Positions 20,779-30,831 of a stretch of DNA of 64,000 nt are shown in pieces. Numbering within the stretch: the first letter of the stretch is position 1; each line of letters opens with the position of its first letter. The DNA lies in the NCBI RefSeq assembly GCF_010669125.1, contig NZ_CP048630.1, positions 1,624,001 through 1,688,000 of the forward strand, written 5' to 3'. Made by a program: the position numbers and the translations under genes. The notes beneath the pieces are model-generated. The model was given only the letters and a program-made list of their open reading frames with translations. It had not been told where the DNA came from and did not search any database. The DNA is from Ancylobacter pratisalsi. Its GTDB lineage: Bacteria; Pseudomonadota; Alphaproteobacteria; Rhizobiales; Xanthobacteraceae.

Positions 20779-23232
20779 ATGACACACCCCGATTTTGAGA
20801 CATTCGCGCCGCTGCGCATGGCGGATGGCGGCAATGCCGGCGCCGCGCCGGCTACCGACGCCAATGACACCAACATCACCGTGCCGGCGGATCAGATGAT
20901 CATCCTGCCGGTGCGCAACTTCGTGCTGTTTCCCGGCGTCGTCATGCCGGTCGCGGTCGGCCGCCCGGCGTCCATCGCCGCCGCCCAGCAGGCGGTGCGC
21001 GAGGGACGGCCCGTGGGCATTCTCATGCAGCGCGACGCCAGCGTCGAGGAGCCCGGCGCGCCGGACCTGCATCGCATGGGCGTGGTCGCCAACATCCTGC
21101 GCTACGTCACCGCGCCGGATGGCACCCATCACCTGGTGTGCCAGGGCGAGCAGCGTTTCCGCGTCGAGGCCTTCAGCCGCGAGAAGCCGTTCATCACCGC
21201 GCGGGTGACCCGGATCGAGGAGAGCGGGGAAAGCTCGTCCGACCTCGAAGCGCGCTTCGTGCACCTGCAGGGTCAGGCCGCCGAGGTTCTGGAACTGCTG
21301 CCGCAGGTGCCGGCCGAGCTGATGGCGGCCGTGCGCGGGGCCAATTCGCCCTCCGGCCTTGCCGACCTCGTCGGCGCCTATATGGACATCTCGCCCGACG
21401 AGAAGCAGGAGCTTCTGGAAACGGTCGACGTCGTCGCGCGCATGAACAAGGTCTCGCGCGTGCTGGCGCATCGCATCGAAGTGCTGCGGCTGTCGCAGGA
21501 AATCGGCCGCCAGACCAAGGCCTCGCTGGATGAACGCCAGCGCGAGGTGCTGCTGCGCGAGCAGATGGCCGCGATCCAGAAGCAGCTCGGCGAGGATGAG
21601 GGCAACAGCCAGGAGATCGCCGACCTCGAAAAGGCGATCCTCGAGGCCGGCATGCCGGACGATGTGGAGCAGATGGCCCGCAAGGAGCTGGGCCGGCTGC
21701 GCCGCATGTCCGATGCCGGGCCGGAATACGGCATGGTGCGCTCCTATCTCGACTGGCTGATCGCCCTGCCCTGGAAGCTGCCCGACGAGGCGCCGATCGA
21801 TATCGCCGAGGCGCGCAGGATTCTGGACGAGGACCATTTCGGCCTGCCCAAGATCAAGCAGCGCATCATCGAATATCTCGCCGTGCGCAAGCTGGCACCG
21901 AACGGCAAGGCCCCGATCCTGTGCTTCGCCGGCCCTCCGGGCGTCGGCAAGACATCGCTCGGCCAGTCGATCGCGCGGGCGCTGGGGCGCAAGTTCATCC
22001 GCGTCTCGCTGGGCGGCGTGCACGACGAGGCGGAAATCCGCGGCCATCGGCGCACCTATGTCGGTGCGCTGCCGGGCAACATCATCCAGGGCATCCGCAA
22101 GGCGGGCACCCGCGACTGCGTGATGATGCTGGACGAGATCGACAAGATGGGTTCCGGCATTCAGGGTGACCCGTCGGCAGCGATGCTGGAAGTGCTCGAT
22201 CCCGAGCAGAACGGAACGTTCCGGGACAATTATCTGGGCGTGCCGTTCGACCTGTCGCGCGTGGTGTTCATCGCCACCGCCAACATGCTGGACACCATCC
22301 CCGGTCCGCTGCGCGACCGCATGGAGATCATCACCCTGTCGGGCTACACCGACTCGGAGAAGCTCCAGATCGCCAAGCGCTACCTGGTGCGGCGCCAGCT
22401 CGAGGCCAATGGCGTCGGCCCCGAACAGGTCGAGGTCGAGGACGGCGCGCTGCAGGCGATCATCCGCGCCTATACGCGCGAGGCTGGTGTGCGCGGTCTG
22501 GAACGCGAGATCGGCCGGGCCATCCGCCATGTCGCGGTCGGCATTGCCGAGGGCAGTGTCGCCGAGGCCCGGATCAGCGTCGACGCGCTGCCCGAGCTGC
22601 TGGGACCGCCGGTGTTCGAGGACGAAGTGGCGCTGCGTGTGACCATGCCGGGCGTCGCCACAGGCCTGGCATGGACACCGGTCGGCGGCGACATCCTCTT
22701 CATCGAGGCGACCAAGCTGCCGGGCCGGGGCGGGCTGATCCTCACCGGACAGCTGGGCGACGTGATGAAGGAGAGCGCGCAGGCGGCGATGAGCCTGGTG
22801 AAGAGCCGCGCCAGCGAGCTCGGCATCGACCCGGAGATGCTCGCCAAGACCGACGTGCACGTCCATGTGCCCGCCGGCGCCACGCCGAAGGACGGGCCGA
22901 GCGCGGGCGTGGCCATGTTCACCGCCCTGGTCTCGCTGCTCACGGGCCGCACCGTGCGCAAGGACACGGCGATGACCGGCGAGATCTCCCTGCGCGGGCT
23001 GGTGCTGCCGGTCGGCGGCATCAAGGAGAAGGTGGTCGCCGCCGCGCGCGCCGGCCTGACACGGGTGATGCTGCCCGCCCGCAACCGCCGCGACTATGAG
23101 GACATTCCTCAGGACGCGCGCGACCGGCTGGAGTTCGTCTGGCTGGAGCGGGTGGACGATGCCATCGCCAACGCGCTGGAACCGCTGGAGCCGGCGGATT
23201 CCGACACCGCGCCGCTGCGCGCGGCGAGCTGA
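20779..23232 (+). CDS. lon: ATP-dependent protease Lon
   Basis: Homohexameric cytoplasmic AAA+ serine protease that degrades misfolded and regulatory proteins. The 817-residue protein has a LonN substrate domain (about 30-225, LPVRNFVLFPGVV), a coiled-coil middle, the AAA+ module with GPPGVGKTS (about 385-393) and MLDEIDKM, and the protease domain with PKDGPSAGVAM carrying catalytic Ser about 708 and Lys about 751 (GGIKEKV). The ATG at 20779 is preceded by AAGGGGGA. Its pairing with hsp20 suggests a heat-inducible second Lon, distinct from the clpX-lon housekeeping locus of alphaproteobacteria. A strong terminator follows. Confidence 0.95.
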   Translation: MTHPDFETFAPLRMADGGNAGAAPATDANDTNITVPADQMIILPVRNFVLFPGVVMPVAVGRPASIAAAQQAVREGRPVGILMQRDASVEEPGAPDLHRMGVVANILRYVTAPDGTHHLVCQGEQRFRVEAFSREKPFITARVTRIEESGESSSDLEARFVHLQGQAAEVLELLPQVPAELMAAVRGANSPSGLADLVGAYMDISPDEKQELLETVDVVARMNKVSRVLAHRIEVLRLSQEIGRQTKASLDERQREVLLREQMAAIQKQLGEDEGNSQEIADLEKAILEAGMPDDVEQMARKELGRLRRMSDAGPEYGMVRSYLDWLIALPWKLPDEAPIDIAEARRILDEDHFGLPKIKQRIIEYLAVRKLAPNGKAPILCFAGPPGVGKTSLGQSIARALGRKFIRVSLGGVHDEAEIRGHRRTYVGALPGNIIQGIRKAGTRDCVMMLDEIDKMGSGIQGDPSAAMLEVLDPEQNGTFRDNYLGVPFDLSRVVFIATANMLDTIPGPLRDRMEIITLSGYTDSEKLQIAKRYLVRRQLEANGVGPEQVEVEDGALQAIIRAYTREAGVRGLEREIGRAIRHVAVGIAEGSVAEARISVDALPELLGPPVFEDEVALRVTMPGVATGLAWTPVGGDILFIEATKLPGRGGLILTGQLGDVMKESAQAAMSLVKSRASELGIDPEMLAKTDVHVHVPAGATPKDGPSAGVAMFTALVSLLTGRTVRKDTAMTGEISLRGLVLPVGGIKEKVVAAARAGLTRVMLPARNRRDYEDIPQDARDRLEFVWLERVDDAIANALEPLEPADSDTAPLRAAS

Positions 23233-23242
23233 CGCGACCCTG

Positions 23243-23276
23243 CGGCCCCGGAAAGGACGTTCCGGGGCCGTCTTGC
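23243..23276 (+). terminator. Rho-independent terminator of hsp20-lon
   Basis: A perfect 11-base G/C-rich stem (23243-23253 with 23260-23270) with a six-base loop is followed by TCTTGCCTT. It begins 10 bases after the lon stop codon. Confidence 0.8.
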
Positions 23277-23472
23277 CTTCCCCCTGCCCCTCGACGGCGA
23301 GGTGCGGGGATGACGCTGAGCCAAATCGGGGCTAGACCCTTGTGTACCTTCGGACCGGCCGTTTTCGCCGGTTCAGGGGGATGAGGGCTTTGGTTTCAAT
23401 GACTTGTGCGTATTTACGTAACGGCATTGCAGTGTCGGCGCGGGATGTGCTCAAGCGGCCTCGGGCGGTCAC

Positions 23473-24906
23473 ATGAGCAGCTTTTTCTCGCATTACTGGC
23501 CACACATCGTTCTGATCGCCAGTACCGGCATCGGCCTGGCGGCGGCCATTCATGCCGCGATGACCAAGGACGACGTGCGCGCCGCGATCGGCTGGGTCGG
23601 CGTGATCATGCTCTCGCCGATCCTGGGAGCCCTGCTCTACCTTGTCGCGGGCATCAACCGCATCCGGCAGACCAGCGCCGGCCGCCGGCGCGCCAGCCAG
23701 CACCGGCGCCGCAAGCACGAACAGCCGCCGGTCGCCATCGCGCTGTCCCCCAGCCTGTCGGCCATGAAGCGGCTGGGCGATTATGTCGGCACGTTTCCGC
23801 TTTCCACGGGCAATGCCGTGCAGCTGCTCGACAGCGGCGACGAGACCTACCCGCAGATGATCGCCGCGATCAACGCGGCCACACGCCATGTCGCGCTGTC
23901 GAGCTACATCTTCGACAATGATCCGATCGGCACCGCCGTCGCCGATGCGCTGATCGCCGCGCACCGGCGCGGCGTCGCGGTGCGGGTGCTGATCGACGCC
24001 ATCGGCGCGCGCTATTCGCGCCCCTCCATCGTGGGGCGGCTGCGCGAGGGTGGGGTGACGACCGAGCTGTTCATGGGCAACCTGATCGGGATGCGGCTGC
24101 CCTATGCGAACCTGCGCAGCCACCGCAAGATCCTGATCGTCGACGGCGATCTGGGCTTCACCGGAGGCATGAACATCCGCGCCCAGTTCACCTCCGAATT
24201 CGGCGCCGACGACCCTGCGCGCGACACCCATTTCCGCCTTGAGGGGCCGGCGGTCGAGCAGCTGCTCACCGTGTTCTGTCAGGACTGGGCGTTCACCTGC
24301 GGCGAGGAACTGGAAGGCCCGGCCTGGGCGGAAGCCCCCGCCGGCCCGCCGCGCGGCCCGGTGGCGGTGCGGGTGGTGCCCTCAGGTCCCGACCACAACC
24401 TCGCCAACGCCCACAACATGATCATGGGCGCGCTGTCGATTGCGCAGAACAGCGTGCACATCTGTTCGCCCTATTTCCTGCCGGACCAGCAATTGATCGG
24501 CGCACTGACCATTGCCGGGCGGCGCGGCGTCGAGGTCGACGTCGTCATTCCCTCCGCCAACAATCTGAAGCTGGTGGACCACGCCATGACCGCGCAGCTC
24601 GACCAGGTGCTGGTGGGAGAGTGCCGGGTGTGGCGGGCGAGGGGCATGTTCGACCATTCCAAGCTGATGGCCGTGGACGGTTGCTGGGCCTATGTCGGCT
24701 CGTCCAACCTCGACCCCCGCAGCCTGCGGCTGAACTTCGAGCTCGACCTCGAACTCTACGATCCCGCCATCGCCCGGCAGGTCGAGGCCCGCATCAAGGC
24801 CATGGTCGGCTCGGGAAGCGCGGAGACGCTTGCGAGGCTGAAGTCGCTCTCCTTCCTGCAGCGGCTGCGCAACCGCGCGATCTGGCTCGCCTCGCCCTAT
24901 CTGTGA
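23473..24906 (+). CDS. cls: Cardiolipin synthase / phospholipase D family protein
   Basis: A 477-residue inner-membrane enzyme that condenses phosphatidylglycerol to cardiolipin. Two N-terminal membrane segments (about residues 9-28 and 38-60, PLDc_N domain) precede two HKD catalytic motifs: SHRKILIVDGD with His217, Lys219 and Asp224, and DHSKLMAVDG with His395, Lys397 and Asp402, each followed by a GGMN or GSSN element. Length and layout fit bacterial ClsA. The ATG at 23473 has only a weak Shine-Dalgarno. It is monocistronic and converges with glnII. The roughly 240 bases upstream hold the lon terminator and presumably the cls promoter. Confidence 0.92.
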   Translation: MSSFFSHYWPHIVLIASTGIGLAAAIHAAMTKDDVRAAIGWVGVIMLSPILGALLYLVAGINRIRQTSAGRRRASQHRRRKHEQPPVAIALSPSLSAMKRLGDYVGTFPLSTGNAVQLLDSGDETYPQMIAAINAATRHVALSSYIFDNDPIGTAVADALIAAHRRGVAVRVLIDAIGARYSRPSIVGRLREGGVTTELFMGNLIGMRLPYANLRSHRKILIVDGDLGFTGGMNIRAQFTSEFGADDPARDTHFRLEGPAVEQLLTVFCQDWAFTCGEELEGPAWAEAPAGPPRGPVAVRVVPSGPDHNLANAHNMIMGALSIAQNSVHICSPYFLPDQQLIGALTIAGRRGVEVDVVIPSANNLKLVDHAMTAQLDQVLVGECRVWRARGMFDHSKLMAVDGCWAYVGSSNLDPRSLRLNFELDLELYDPAIARQVEARIKAMVGSGSAETLARLKSLSFLQRLRNRAIWLASPYL

Positions 24907-24911
24907 ACCGC

Positions 24912-24952
24912 GCCACAAAACAAAAAGCCAGCCCCGGTGAAGGGGCTGGCTT
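24912..24952 (-). terminator. Rho-independent terminator of glnII
   Basis: A perfect 11-base stem (24925-24935 with 24942-24952, six-base loop) is followed on the minus strand by TTTTTGTTTTG. It lies 65 bases past the glnII stop. On the plus strand there is no T tract, so it mainly serves glnII and separates it from cls. Confidence 0.88.
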
Positions 24953-25017
24953 GAGGGAGACGGCATGCACAATGTCGTCTCAGGAGCGGTGAGCGGCGGG
25001 AGATCCCGCCACCCCGA

Positions 25018-26052
25018 TCAGGCCGCGGCAGACGCCTTGGTCGGGACTTCCGAAATGGTCTTCAGGACCTGCGAGGCGATGGCATAGGGGTCGCCCTGGG
25101 AGTTCGGGCGGCGATCCTCGAGATAGCCCTTGTAGTCGTTCTTGATGAACGAGTGCGGGACGCGGATCGAGGCGCCACGATCAGCCACACCGTAGCTGAA
25201 CTTGTTCCACGGCGCGGTCTCGTGCTTGCCGGTCAGGCGCAGATGGTTGTCCGGGCCGTAGACGGAGATGTGGTCATCGAGGTTCTTCTCGAAGGCCGCC
25301 ATGAGCGCCTCGAAATACTCCTTGCCGCCCACTTCGCGCAGATAGGCGGTCGAGAAGTTGCAGTGCATGCCCGAGCCGTTCCAGTCGGTGTCGCCGAGCG
25401 GCTTGCAGTGGTACTCGATGTCGATGCCGTACTTCTCGGTCAGGCGCTGGAGCAGGTAGCGGGCCATCCACACCTCGTCGGCGGCCTTCTTGGAGCCCTT
25501 GCCGAAGATCTGGAATTCCCACTGGCCCTTCGCGACTTCCGCGTTGATGCCTTCGTGGTTGATGCCGGACTCGAGGCAGAGCTCGAGATGCTCCTCGACG
25601 ATCTCGCGGGCCACGTCGCCGACATTCTTGAAGCCGACGCCGGTGTAGTACGGGCCCTGCGGCGAGGGATAGCCGTGCTCGGGGAAGCCGAGCGGACGAC
25701 CGTCCTTGTAGAAGAAATATTCCTGCTCGAAGCCGAACCAGGCCCCGTCATCGTCCAGGATGGTGGCGCGCGCATTGGTCGAGTGCGGGGTGACGCCGTC
25801 CGGCAGCATCACTTCGCACATCACCAGCACGCCATGCTTGCGGGCCGGGTCGGGGTAGACCGCGACCGGCTTCAGCACGCAGTCGGAGCTGCGGCCCTCG
25901 GCCTGCATGGTGGACGAACCGTCAAAGCCCCAAAGGGGGAGTTCCTCGAGCGAGGGGAAGCTGTCGAATTCCTTGATCTGCGTCTTGCCGCGCAGATTGG
26001 GGACCGGCGTATAGCCGTCGAGCCAAATATACTCGAGTTTGTACTTCGTCAT
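25018..26052 (-). CDS. glnII: Glutamine synthetase II (eukaryotic type, GlnII)
   Basis: ATP-dependent synthesis of glutamine from glutamate and ammonium. The 344-residue length and segments YIWLDGYTPVPNLRGKT, LPLWGFDGSSTMQAEG, FGFEQEYFFYKDGRPLGFP, GQWEFQIFG, GMHCNFSTAYLRE, and ADRGASIRVP identify the GSII type of rhizobia, streptomycetes and eukaryotes. It lacks the adenylylation region of GlnA. The ATG at 26052 has GAGAG upstream. Transcription likely starts from the sigma-54 promoter at 26153-26168. The divergent gstI gene encodes a small protein reported in Rhizobium leguminosarum to inhibit glnII translation. Confidence 0.97.
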   Translation of the reverse strand: MTKYKLEYIWLDGYTPVPNLRGKTQIKEFDSFPSLEELPLWGFDGSSTMQAEGRSSDCVLKPVAVYPDPARKHGVLVMCEVMLPDGVTPHSTNARATILDDDGAWFGFEQEYFFYKDGRPLGFPEHGYPSPQGPYYTGVGFKNVGDVAREIVEEHLELCLESGINHEGINAEVAKGQWEFQIFGKGSKKAADEVWMARYLLQRLTEKYGIDIEYHCKPLGDTDWNGSGMHCNFSTAYLREVGGKEYFEALMAAFEKNLDDHISVYGPDNHLRLTGKHETAPWNKFSYGVADRGASIRVPHSFIKNDYKGYLEDRRPNSQGDPYAIASQVLKTISEVPTKASAAA

Positions 26053-26152
26053 TGCGTATCTCTCATAGCTTAATGACCGGGCGCCGAGGACCCCTGTCGC
26101 TTTGCCGGCCGTGCGAGAAACGGTCGACCGCCAACGGCTGGTGAGACATGCA

Positions 26153-26168
26153 AGCACGTAGCGTGCCA
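26153..26168 (-). promoter_or_regulatory. Sigma-54 (-24/-12) promoter of glnII
   Basis: On the minus strand the sequence reads TGGCACGCTACGTGCT. It matches the sigma-54 consensus TGGCAC-N5-TTGCW at all specified positions but one, and keeps the essential GG at -24 and GC at -12. Transcription would begin about 90 bases upstream of the glnII start. Nitrogen control of glnII by NtrC and sigma-54 is established in rhizobia. Confidence 0.75.
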
Positions 26169-26312
26169 AAATTCGCTACGAATTCCATCCAATCGCGCGA
26201 CACTCGCGTTCGGTTGTGCCCGCATGAGGGGCTGACCACGGGCGACGCGGGATGATTCGCCAGCGATCCGTGGCATTTGACAGCCCCATGACACCCGCCG
26301 GCCACTGCGGCG

Positions 26313-26330
26313 TTGCAACACGCGGTGCAA
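26313..26330. promoter_or_regulatory. NtrC-like enhancer site upstream of glnII
   Basis: TTGCAACACGCGGTGCAA is a near-perfect dyad with one mismatch to the TTGCACC-N4-GGTGCAA form of NtrC sites. It lies about 150 bases upstream of the sigma-54 promoter, a normal enhancer distance, and about 180 bases before gstI. It could therefore activate glnII and repress gstI. Confidence 0.6.
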
Positions 26331-26508
26331 CCAAAGGGCCCCCGCAACCGTTGACGAATGGCGGACGATCCCCATATCTGGCAGTGCACAAAAACTAGAC
26401 GGATTGTGATCCTAAAATAGGCATATTGCGCAAACGCCATGCAGGGTGTGCTATATTGCTTCCATTGCCTGACGCGGGAACGCGCAGGCTCGAGAGGAGT
26501 GCCGAGGT

Positions 26509-26700
26509 ATGAACACGAGCTATGAACGCGAGAACGCGAATATTTACGCGTTCCCGGTCGGTGGCCGTGCCGGTCTCGCCGCGCGGCGCGTGGATGGCCG
26601 ACCGATCGCCGAATTGCCCCCTCGTATCGCCGACGTCGCCTTTGGCGGCAGCTGGTATCACGAGGAAGCCGTACGCGAGGAGCGCTCTCCCAAGCGCTGA
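26509..26700 (+). CDS. gstI: Small DUF2735 protein, GstI-like glnII translation inhibitor
   Basis: A 63-residue protein of the DUF2735 family. It has the conserved opening MNTSYERENANIYAFPVGGR, a variable middle, and the ending FGGSWYHEEAV. GstI of Rhizobium leguminosarum is also 63 residues, is divergent from glnII, and lowers ammonium assimilation by inhibiting glnII translation. The position, length and family agree here. The ATG has AGAGGAG nine bases upstream. A terminator follows 52 bases after the stop. The function in this organism is inferred by homology and synteny. Confidence 0.85.
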   Translation: MNTSYERENANIYAFPVGGRAGLAARRVDGRPIAELPPRIADVAFGGSWYHEEAVREERSPKR

Positions 26701-26751
26701 ATAGCGAGAGCCGCGCGTCGCGCGACGGCTCCATGACGGGTCCCGCAGCAG

Positions 26752-26778
26752 GGGTCGGGTGGCAAGCCCGGCCCTTTT
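26752..26778 (+). terminator. Rho-independent terminator of gstI
   Basis: An 8-base stem (26752-26759 with 26767-26774, one G-U pair) is followed directly by TTTT. It lies between gstI and the convergent glsA gene. A second GC-rich stem without a T run sits just upstream at about 26710-26733. Confidence 0.65.
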
Positions 26779-26812
26779 GCGTTCTGGGCCCGCGCTCCGG
26801 GCGGCGCCCCGC

Positions 26813-27742
26813 TCAGACGCCGAACACCGACCACCCCATTCGCTGCGTCAGCGCCTCCAGCGCGATGCGCCCGAGATGTGAATTGCCGCTGGCATCCAGC
26901 CCCGGCGACCACACCGCGATCGAGGCCTTGCCCGGCGCGATGGCCAGAATGCCGCCGCCCACCCCGCTCTTGCCGGGCAGACCGACGCGATAGGCAAACT
27001 CTCCCGACCCGTCATAATGACCGCAGGTGAGCATCACCGCGTTGATGCGCCGCGCCCGCTCCGCCGACACCACCGACAGGCCGGTGGCCGGGTTTCGCCC
27101 GTTGTGAGCGAGGAAGCGCCCCGCCATCGCCAGCTGACGGCAGGACATGGCGATGGCGCAATGGTGGAAATAGACACCCAGCGTGTAGTCGACCGGGTTC
27201 TCCAGCACGTCGAACGATTTCATGTAGTTGGCGAGCGCGCGGTTGCGAAAGCCGGTGCGCTGCTCCGACGCGGCCACCGCCTCGTCGATGAAGATGGAAT
27301 TGTCCTCGGCAAGAAACTGCATGAAACGCAGAATCTCACCCAGCGCCTCGCGCGGCTGATGGCCGGACAGGATGATGTCCGTCACCGCGATCGCCCCGGC
27401 ATTGATGAACGGGTTGCGCGGAATGCCGTGCTCGGCCTCAAGCTGGACAATGGAGTTGAACGGGCTGCCGGACGGCTCGCGGCCCACACGCCGCCACACC
27501 CGATCCCCCACCTTGCCCAGGGCCAGGGTGAGGGTGAAGGCCTTCGAAATGCTCTGGATCGAGAACGGCATGTCGCAATCGCCGGCGGCGACCATCTCGC
27601 CATCCGCCCCCGCGACGGCGATGCCGAAGGCGGCCGGGCTGACGCTGGCGAGCTCGGGAATATAGGTGGCGACGTCGCCACGGTCGGAACGCTCGCGCAT
27701 TTCCTCGGCGATGTCCCGGACGACGCTTTCAAGATCGGGCAC
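26813..27742 (-). CDS. glsA: Glutaminase (GlsA)
   Basis: Hydrolyses glutamine to glutamate and ammonia. It is a serine-dependent enzyme with the beta-lactamase/transpeptidase fold. The catalytic [10 protein letters not shown] (Ser and Lys at about residues 64 and 67 from this start) and the downstream [60 protein letters not shown] are family hallmarks. The GTG at 27742 is chosen because it gives 309 residues, close to E. coli YneH (308). An ATG at 27790 would add 16 residues without a clear Shine-Dalgarno. It lies next to glnII-gstI, on the opposite strand from gstI, so synthesis and breakdown of glutamine are neighbours. Confidence 0.93.
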   Translation of the reverse strand: MPDLESVVRDIAEEMRERSDRGDVATYIPELASVSPAAFGIAVAGADGEMVAAGDCDMPFSIQSISKAFTLTLALGKVGDRVWRRVGREPSGSPFNSIVQLEAEHGIPRNPFINAGAIAVTDIILSGHQPREALGEILRFMQFLAEDNSIFIDEAVAASEQRTGFRNRALANYMKSFDVLENPVDYTLGVYFHHCAIAMSCRQLAMAGRFLAHNGRNPATGLSVVSAERARRINAVMLTCGHYDGSGEFAYRVGLPGKSGVGGGILAIAPGKASIAVWSPGLDASGNSHLGRIALEALTQRMGWSVFGV

Positions 27743-27855
27743 GAGGGTACCTGCTGCTGGGTAGGACGGGTTCGGGCTGCAATAGAGCATGCCAGGCCCC
27801 CACCGCCAGTGGGAACCGGCAGGGATCGCCCCGCCAACGCCCCTTCGACGCGCGT

Positions 27856-30831
27856 TCAGGCCGTGGCCGGCGGCGCGGGGGGGGCGTGCGGCGCGGGGCG
27901 TATCGCCAGCACGGCATCGATGTCCGGCTCGTCGATCTGGGCCGGGTCCATGTAGGCCTGGGCATAGTCACGCCACAGCCCGGAGGTGAGAAACAGGTCG
28001 AGCAGGTCCGGGTCGAGGTGATTGTCGCGCTTCATCATGCCCATGATGCGGATCGCCTCGCTGAGCGTCTTGGCCTTGCGGTACGGCCGGTCGGCGGCGG
28101 TCAGCGCCTCGAACACATCGGCGACCGCCATCATCCGCGCCACGTCGCTCATCTCCTCGCGGTGCAGGCCGCGGGGGTATCCGGCCCCGTCCATATGCTC
28201 GTGATGGGCACCGGCATATTCGGGCACCCGCGTGAGCGCGCCCGACAGCGGCAGCGCTTCCAGCATCACGATGGTGCGGGTGATGTGGCGGTTGATCTCA
28301 TAGCGCTCCTCCGCCGTCAGCGTGCCGCGCGCGATCGAAAGATTGTAGATCTCGCCGAGATTGAGCCGGTTTTCCGGCCGCTTGAGCGCGAAGCCGTGCT
28401 CCTTCTCCATGGCATCGAGCTGGTTGGCGAAATGAGGGACGATATGGTGCGGGGCATCCGACAGCAGGGGTTCCGCGACCGGCAGGGTCGGCGCCGGCAC
28501 GCGGGCGCGCCGCTGGCCCTCGGCCTCGGAAATACCCAGACGGTCGTCCAGCGTGCGGGTCCAGCGCCGGGCGGCGATGCGCTCCAGCCGCTCCACCTTG
28601 GCCGGCTCCATGAACTCGCCGCCATGGTTGCATTCGGCGACGAAGGCGAAATCGTCGTCGAGCTCGCGCCAGGTCTGGTCGCGCTGCGCGCGCAGCGCCG
28701 CCTCATTGCCGCCCTCGGCCACGCCCTTCCAGTAGGCGGTCGCGGCTTCCGATTTCAAAAGCTCGAACCGCATGCGGATTTCGTGAATGCGGTTGGTGAT
28801 GGTTTCGAGCTTGGTCGCCTTGTCGATCACATATTCGGCGGTGGTGAGCTTGCCGCAATCATGCAGCCAGCTCGCCACGTCCACCGCCTCCCAGTCGTCG
28901 GGCGAGAGGTTGAAATCGGCGAAGGGCCCCTCCTGCCTGTCGCAGGCGGCGCGCGCGAGCGCGTGGGTCAGCACCGGCACGCGCTGGCAATGGCCATTGG
29001 TGTAGGGCGACTTGGCGTCGATCGCCTGGGCGATCATGCGGATCACCGCGTCGAGCAGCGCCTTGTTCGACTTGAGCGCTAGCGTGGTCTCGATCGCCAC
29101 CGCCGCGTTGCCCGACAGCGCGCGGGCGAGATCAAGGCTGGCATCGGAGATCTCGGCCTCGCTCGCGGTGCGGTGGAGGAGGGCCAGCCCGCCTATGGTC
29201 TCGTCGCCCCGGTCGAGCAGGGGAATGACGGAACCACGAAACACCTCGCCCTCCCCCAGCGCGATGCCCTCGGTCAGTTTGGCGAGAACGGGATCGGTGC
29301 TGCCGTCCTTGGCTTCAAGATGCACCACCGTCCGGAGCGTCAGCGCATTGACCAGCCGACCGCCGAAGCCGTCCGACTGCGCGTTGAGCGGGCCGATGGT
29401 GGAGAAGGTCTCGCTCGACTCGCCGGGGCGACGGATGACTCCGGTGAAGGTCTTGCCGCCATCCTCGCTGAGCAGGATCACCCCCGCCTCGGAATGGGTG
29501 AGCTTGATAGTCTCCTCCAGCAGGCGCCGGACCAGGCGGTCGGGATCGCGTTCGACCGAGAGGGCGCGGCCGATCTCGATGAAGCGCTGAATGGTCAGCC
29601 GTGCGTTGCGGATGGCCCGCGAGAGGATGTCGATCTCGGCAACCGAAGAATAGGTATCGTCGGAGACGTCCTTGAAGTTGAACGACTGGATCGCCTCGGC
29701 CTCGCGGGCGATCGCCACCAGCGGCCGGCTGACCGCGCGCGCCGTGAGCCGTATCGCCACCACGACGAACAGGAAGAGCACGAGGCTGATCCAGCCCAGC
29801 GTCGCCACCAGGCTCCTTACGCTCGCCATCACCTCGTCATGGGGCATCGCCACCGCCATGCTGAAGGTCCATGGCCCGCTCGAGAGCGGCGCCATGTGCA
29901 CCATCCAGCGGCGTCCCTGTTCGCTGAAGGTCGTCGCCTGCGGACCATCGGGATGCGCCCGCACGGCGGCGAGCATGAACGGCACCACGGCGGGCACCGC
30001 CTCGCTGGAGCCGCGAAAGGCACGCGCCGAGCTGCGGTCGGCGGAGGGCTCGGCTGCTGCCGGGCTGCTGGACGCGATGACCCTGCCCTCATGGTCGGCG
30101 ATGAGGATCTCTGAGGACGGCGTGCTCTTCATCCGTTTCAGTTCGCGCGAGAGGTCCGCGAGGCTGAGATCAATGCCCACCACGCCGCGCTGGCTGGCCA
30201 GCCGGTGCGCGATGGTGACGCCGGTCTCCGAGGTCGCGAAGAAGCGGTAGGGCGCTGTGAGGATCGTGCCACCCTCTTCCATCGCCGCGCGATACCAGCC
30301 GCGCTGGCGAGGATCGAAGCTGAAGTCGGGCCAGTCGAGCGTGCCAACATTGCGCAACGCGCCGTCAAGGAAGAGGAACTTGACCCGAACCCCGTCCGGT
30401 TCGTTGCGGATGCTCTGCAACATGTAGGCGGCATCCTCGCCGGCGCCGAGGTTGCGGCGGGCGACGTCGGACGTCAGGTGTCGCAGAAGCAGGAAGTCGC
30501 CATTGTCGTAGCCGACATAAATGGCCGAGGTGTAGGACATCCGATCCATGACGATGCGGAACCGCTCGATAAGCGGTCCGCGATCTTCCACCCCCGGCAC
30601 GCCGACCTCGGGATCGGTCGCGAAGAGCTGCGTCAGCATGTCGAGGCTGTTGAAGCTCTTGTCGATGTGCGAGCGGCTCTCGCCGGCCATGCGATCGAAA
30701 AGCGTGGAGGTCGCGCCCTCGAGAATCGCCGCCGCGCGGTTGTTCACGAAGAACACGATACCAGCAAGGGCGATCATGACCGTGACACCGAAGACAAGTG
30801 CCAAATGGGTGTCGAGGCGCCTCTTGGCCAT
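27856..30831 (-). CDS. Membrane HD-GYP phosphodiesterase with Cache, HAMP and GAF domains
   Basis: A 991-residue signalling protein, probably degrading cyclic di-GMP. Layout: membrane helix (about 9-29), periplasmic Cache sensor (about 35-335), second helix (about 343-365), HAMP (about 365-420), GAF (about 430-590), then an HD-GYP output domain. The HD motif [15 protein letters not shown] is near residue 655 and the GYP motif [13 protein letters not shown] near 880. These are about 230 residues apart, where about 65 is usual, so an extra segment of roughly 165 residues is inserted between them. The ATG at 30831 has GGAGGAGG ten bases upstream; an ATG 57 bases earlier is less likely. The ligand is unknown. 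Confidence 0.88.
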   Translation of the reverse strand: MAKRRLDTHLALVFGVTVMIALAGIVFFVNNRAAAILEGATSTLFDRMAGESRSHIDKSFNSLDMLTQLFATDPEVGVPGVEDRGPLIERFRIVMDRMSYTSAIYVGYDNGDFLLLRHLTSDVARRNLGAGEDAAYMLQSIRNEPDGVRVKFLFLDGALRNVGTLDWPDFSFDPRQRGWYRAAMEEGGTILTAPYRFFATSETGVTIAHRLASQRGVVGIDLSLADLSRELKRMKSTPSSEILIADHEGRVIASSSPAAAEPSADRSSARAFRGSSEAVPAVVPFMLAAVRAHPDGPQATTFSEQGRRWMVHMAPLSSGPWTFSMAVAMPHDEVMASVRSLVATLGWISLVLFLFVVVAIRLTARAVSRPLVAIAREAEAIQSFNFKDVSDDTYSSVAEIDILSRAIRNARLTIQRFIEIGRALSVERDPDRLVRRLLEETIKLTHSEAGVILLSEDGGKTFTGVIRRPGESSETFSTIGPLNAQSDGFGGRLVNALTLRTVVHLEAKDGSTDPVLAKLTEGIALGEGEVFRGSVIPLLDRGDETIGGLALLHRTASEAEISDASLDLARALSGNAAVAIETTLALKSNKALLDAVIRMIAQAIDAKSPYTNGHCQRVPVLTHALARAACDRQEGPFADFNLSPDDWEAVDVASWLHDCGKLTTAEYVIDKATKLETITNRIHEIRMRFELLKSEAATAYWKGVAEGGNEAALRAQRDQTWRELDDDFAFVAECNHGGEFMEPAKVERLERIAARRWTRTLDDRLGISEAEGQRRARVPAPTLPVAEPLLSDAPHHIVPHFANQLDAMEKEHGFALKRPENRLNLGEIYNLSIARGTLTAEERYEINRHITRTIVMLEALPLSGALTRVPEYAGAHHEHMDGAGYPRGLHREEMSDVARMMAVADVFEALTAADRPYRKAKTLSEAIRIMGMMKRDNHLDPDLLDLFLTSGLWRDYAQAYMDPAQIDEPDIDAVLAIRPAPHAPPAPPATA

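Noticed and set aside
20701..22866. Very long open frame antisense to lon (about 720 codons)
   Set aside because: It mirrors lon codon by codon, is His/Arg/Asp-rich with no recognisable domain, and is a normal by-product of high third-position GC. Lon itself is unmistakable.
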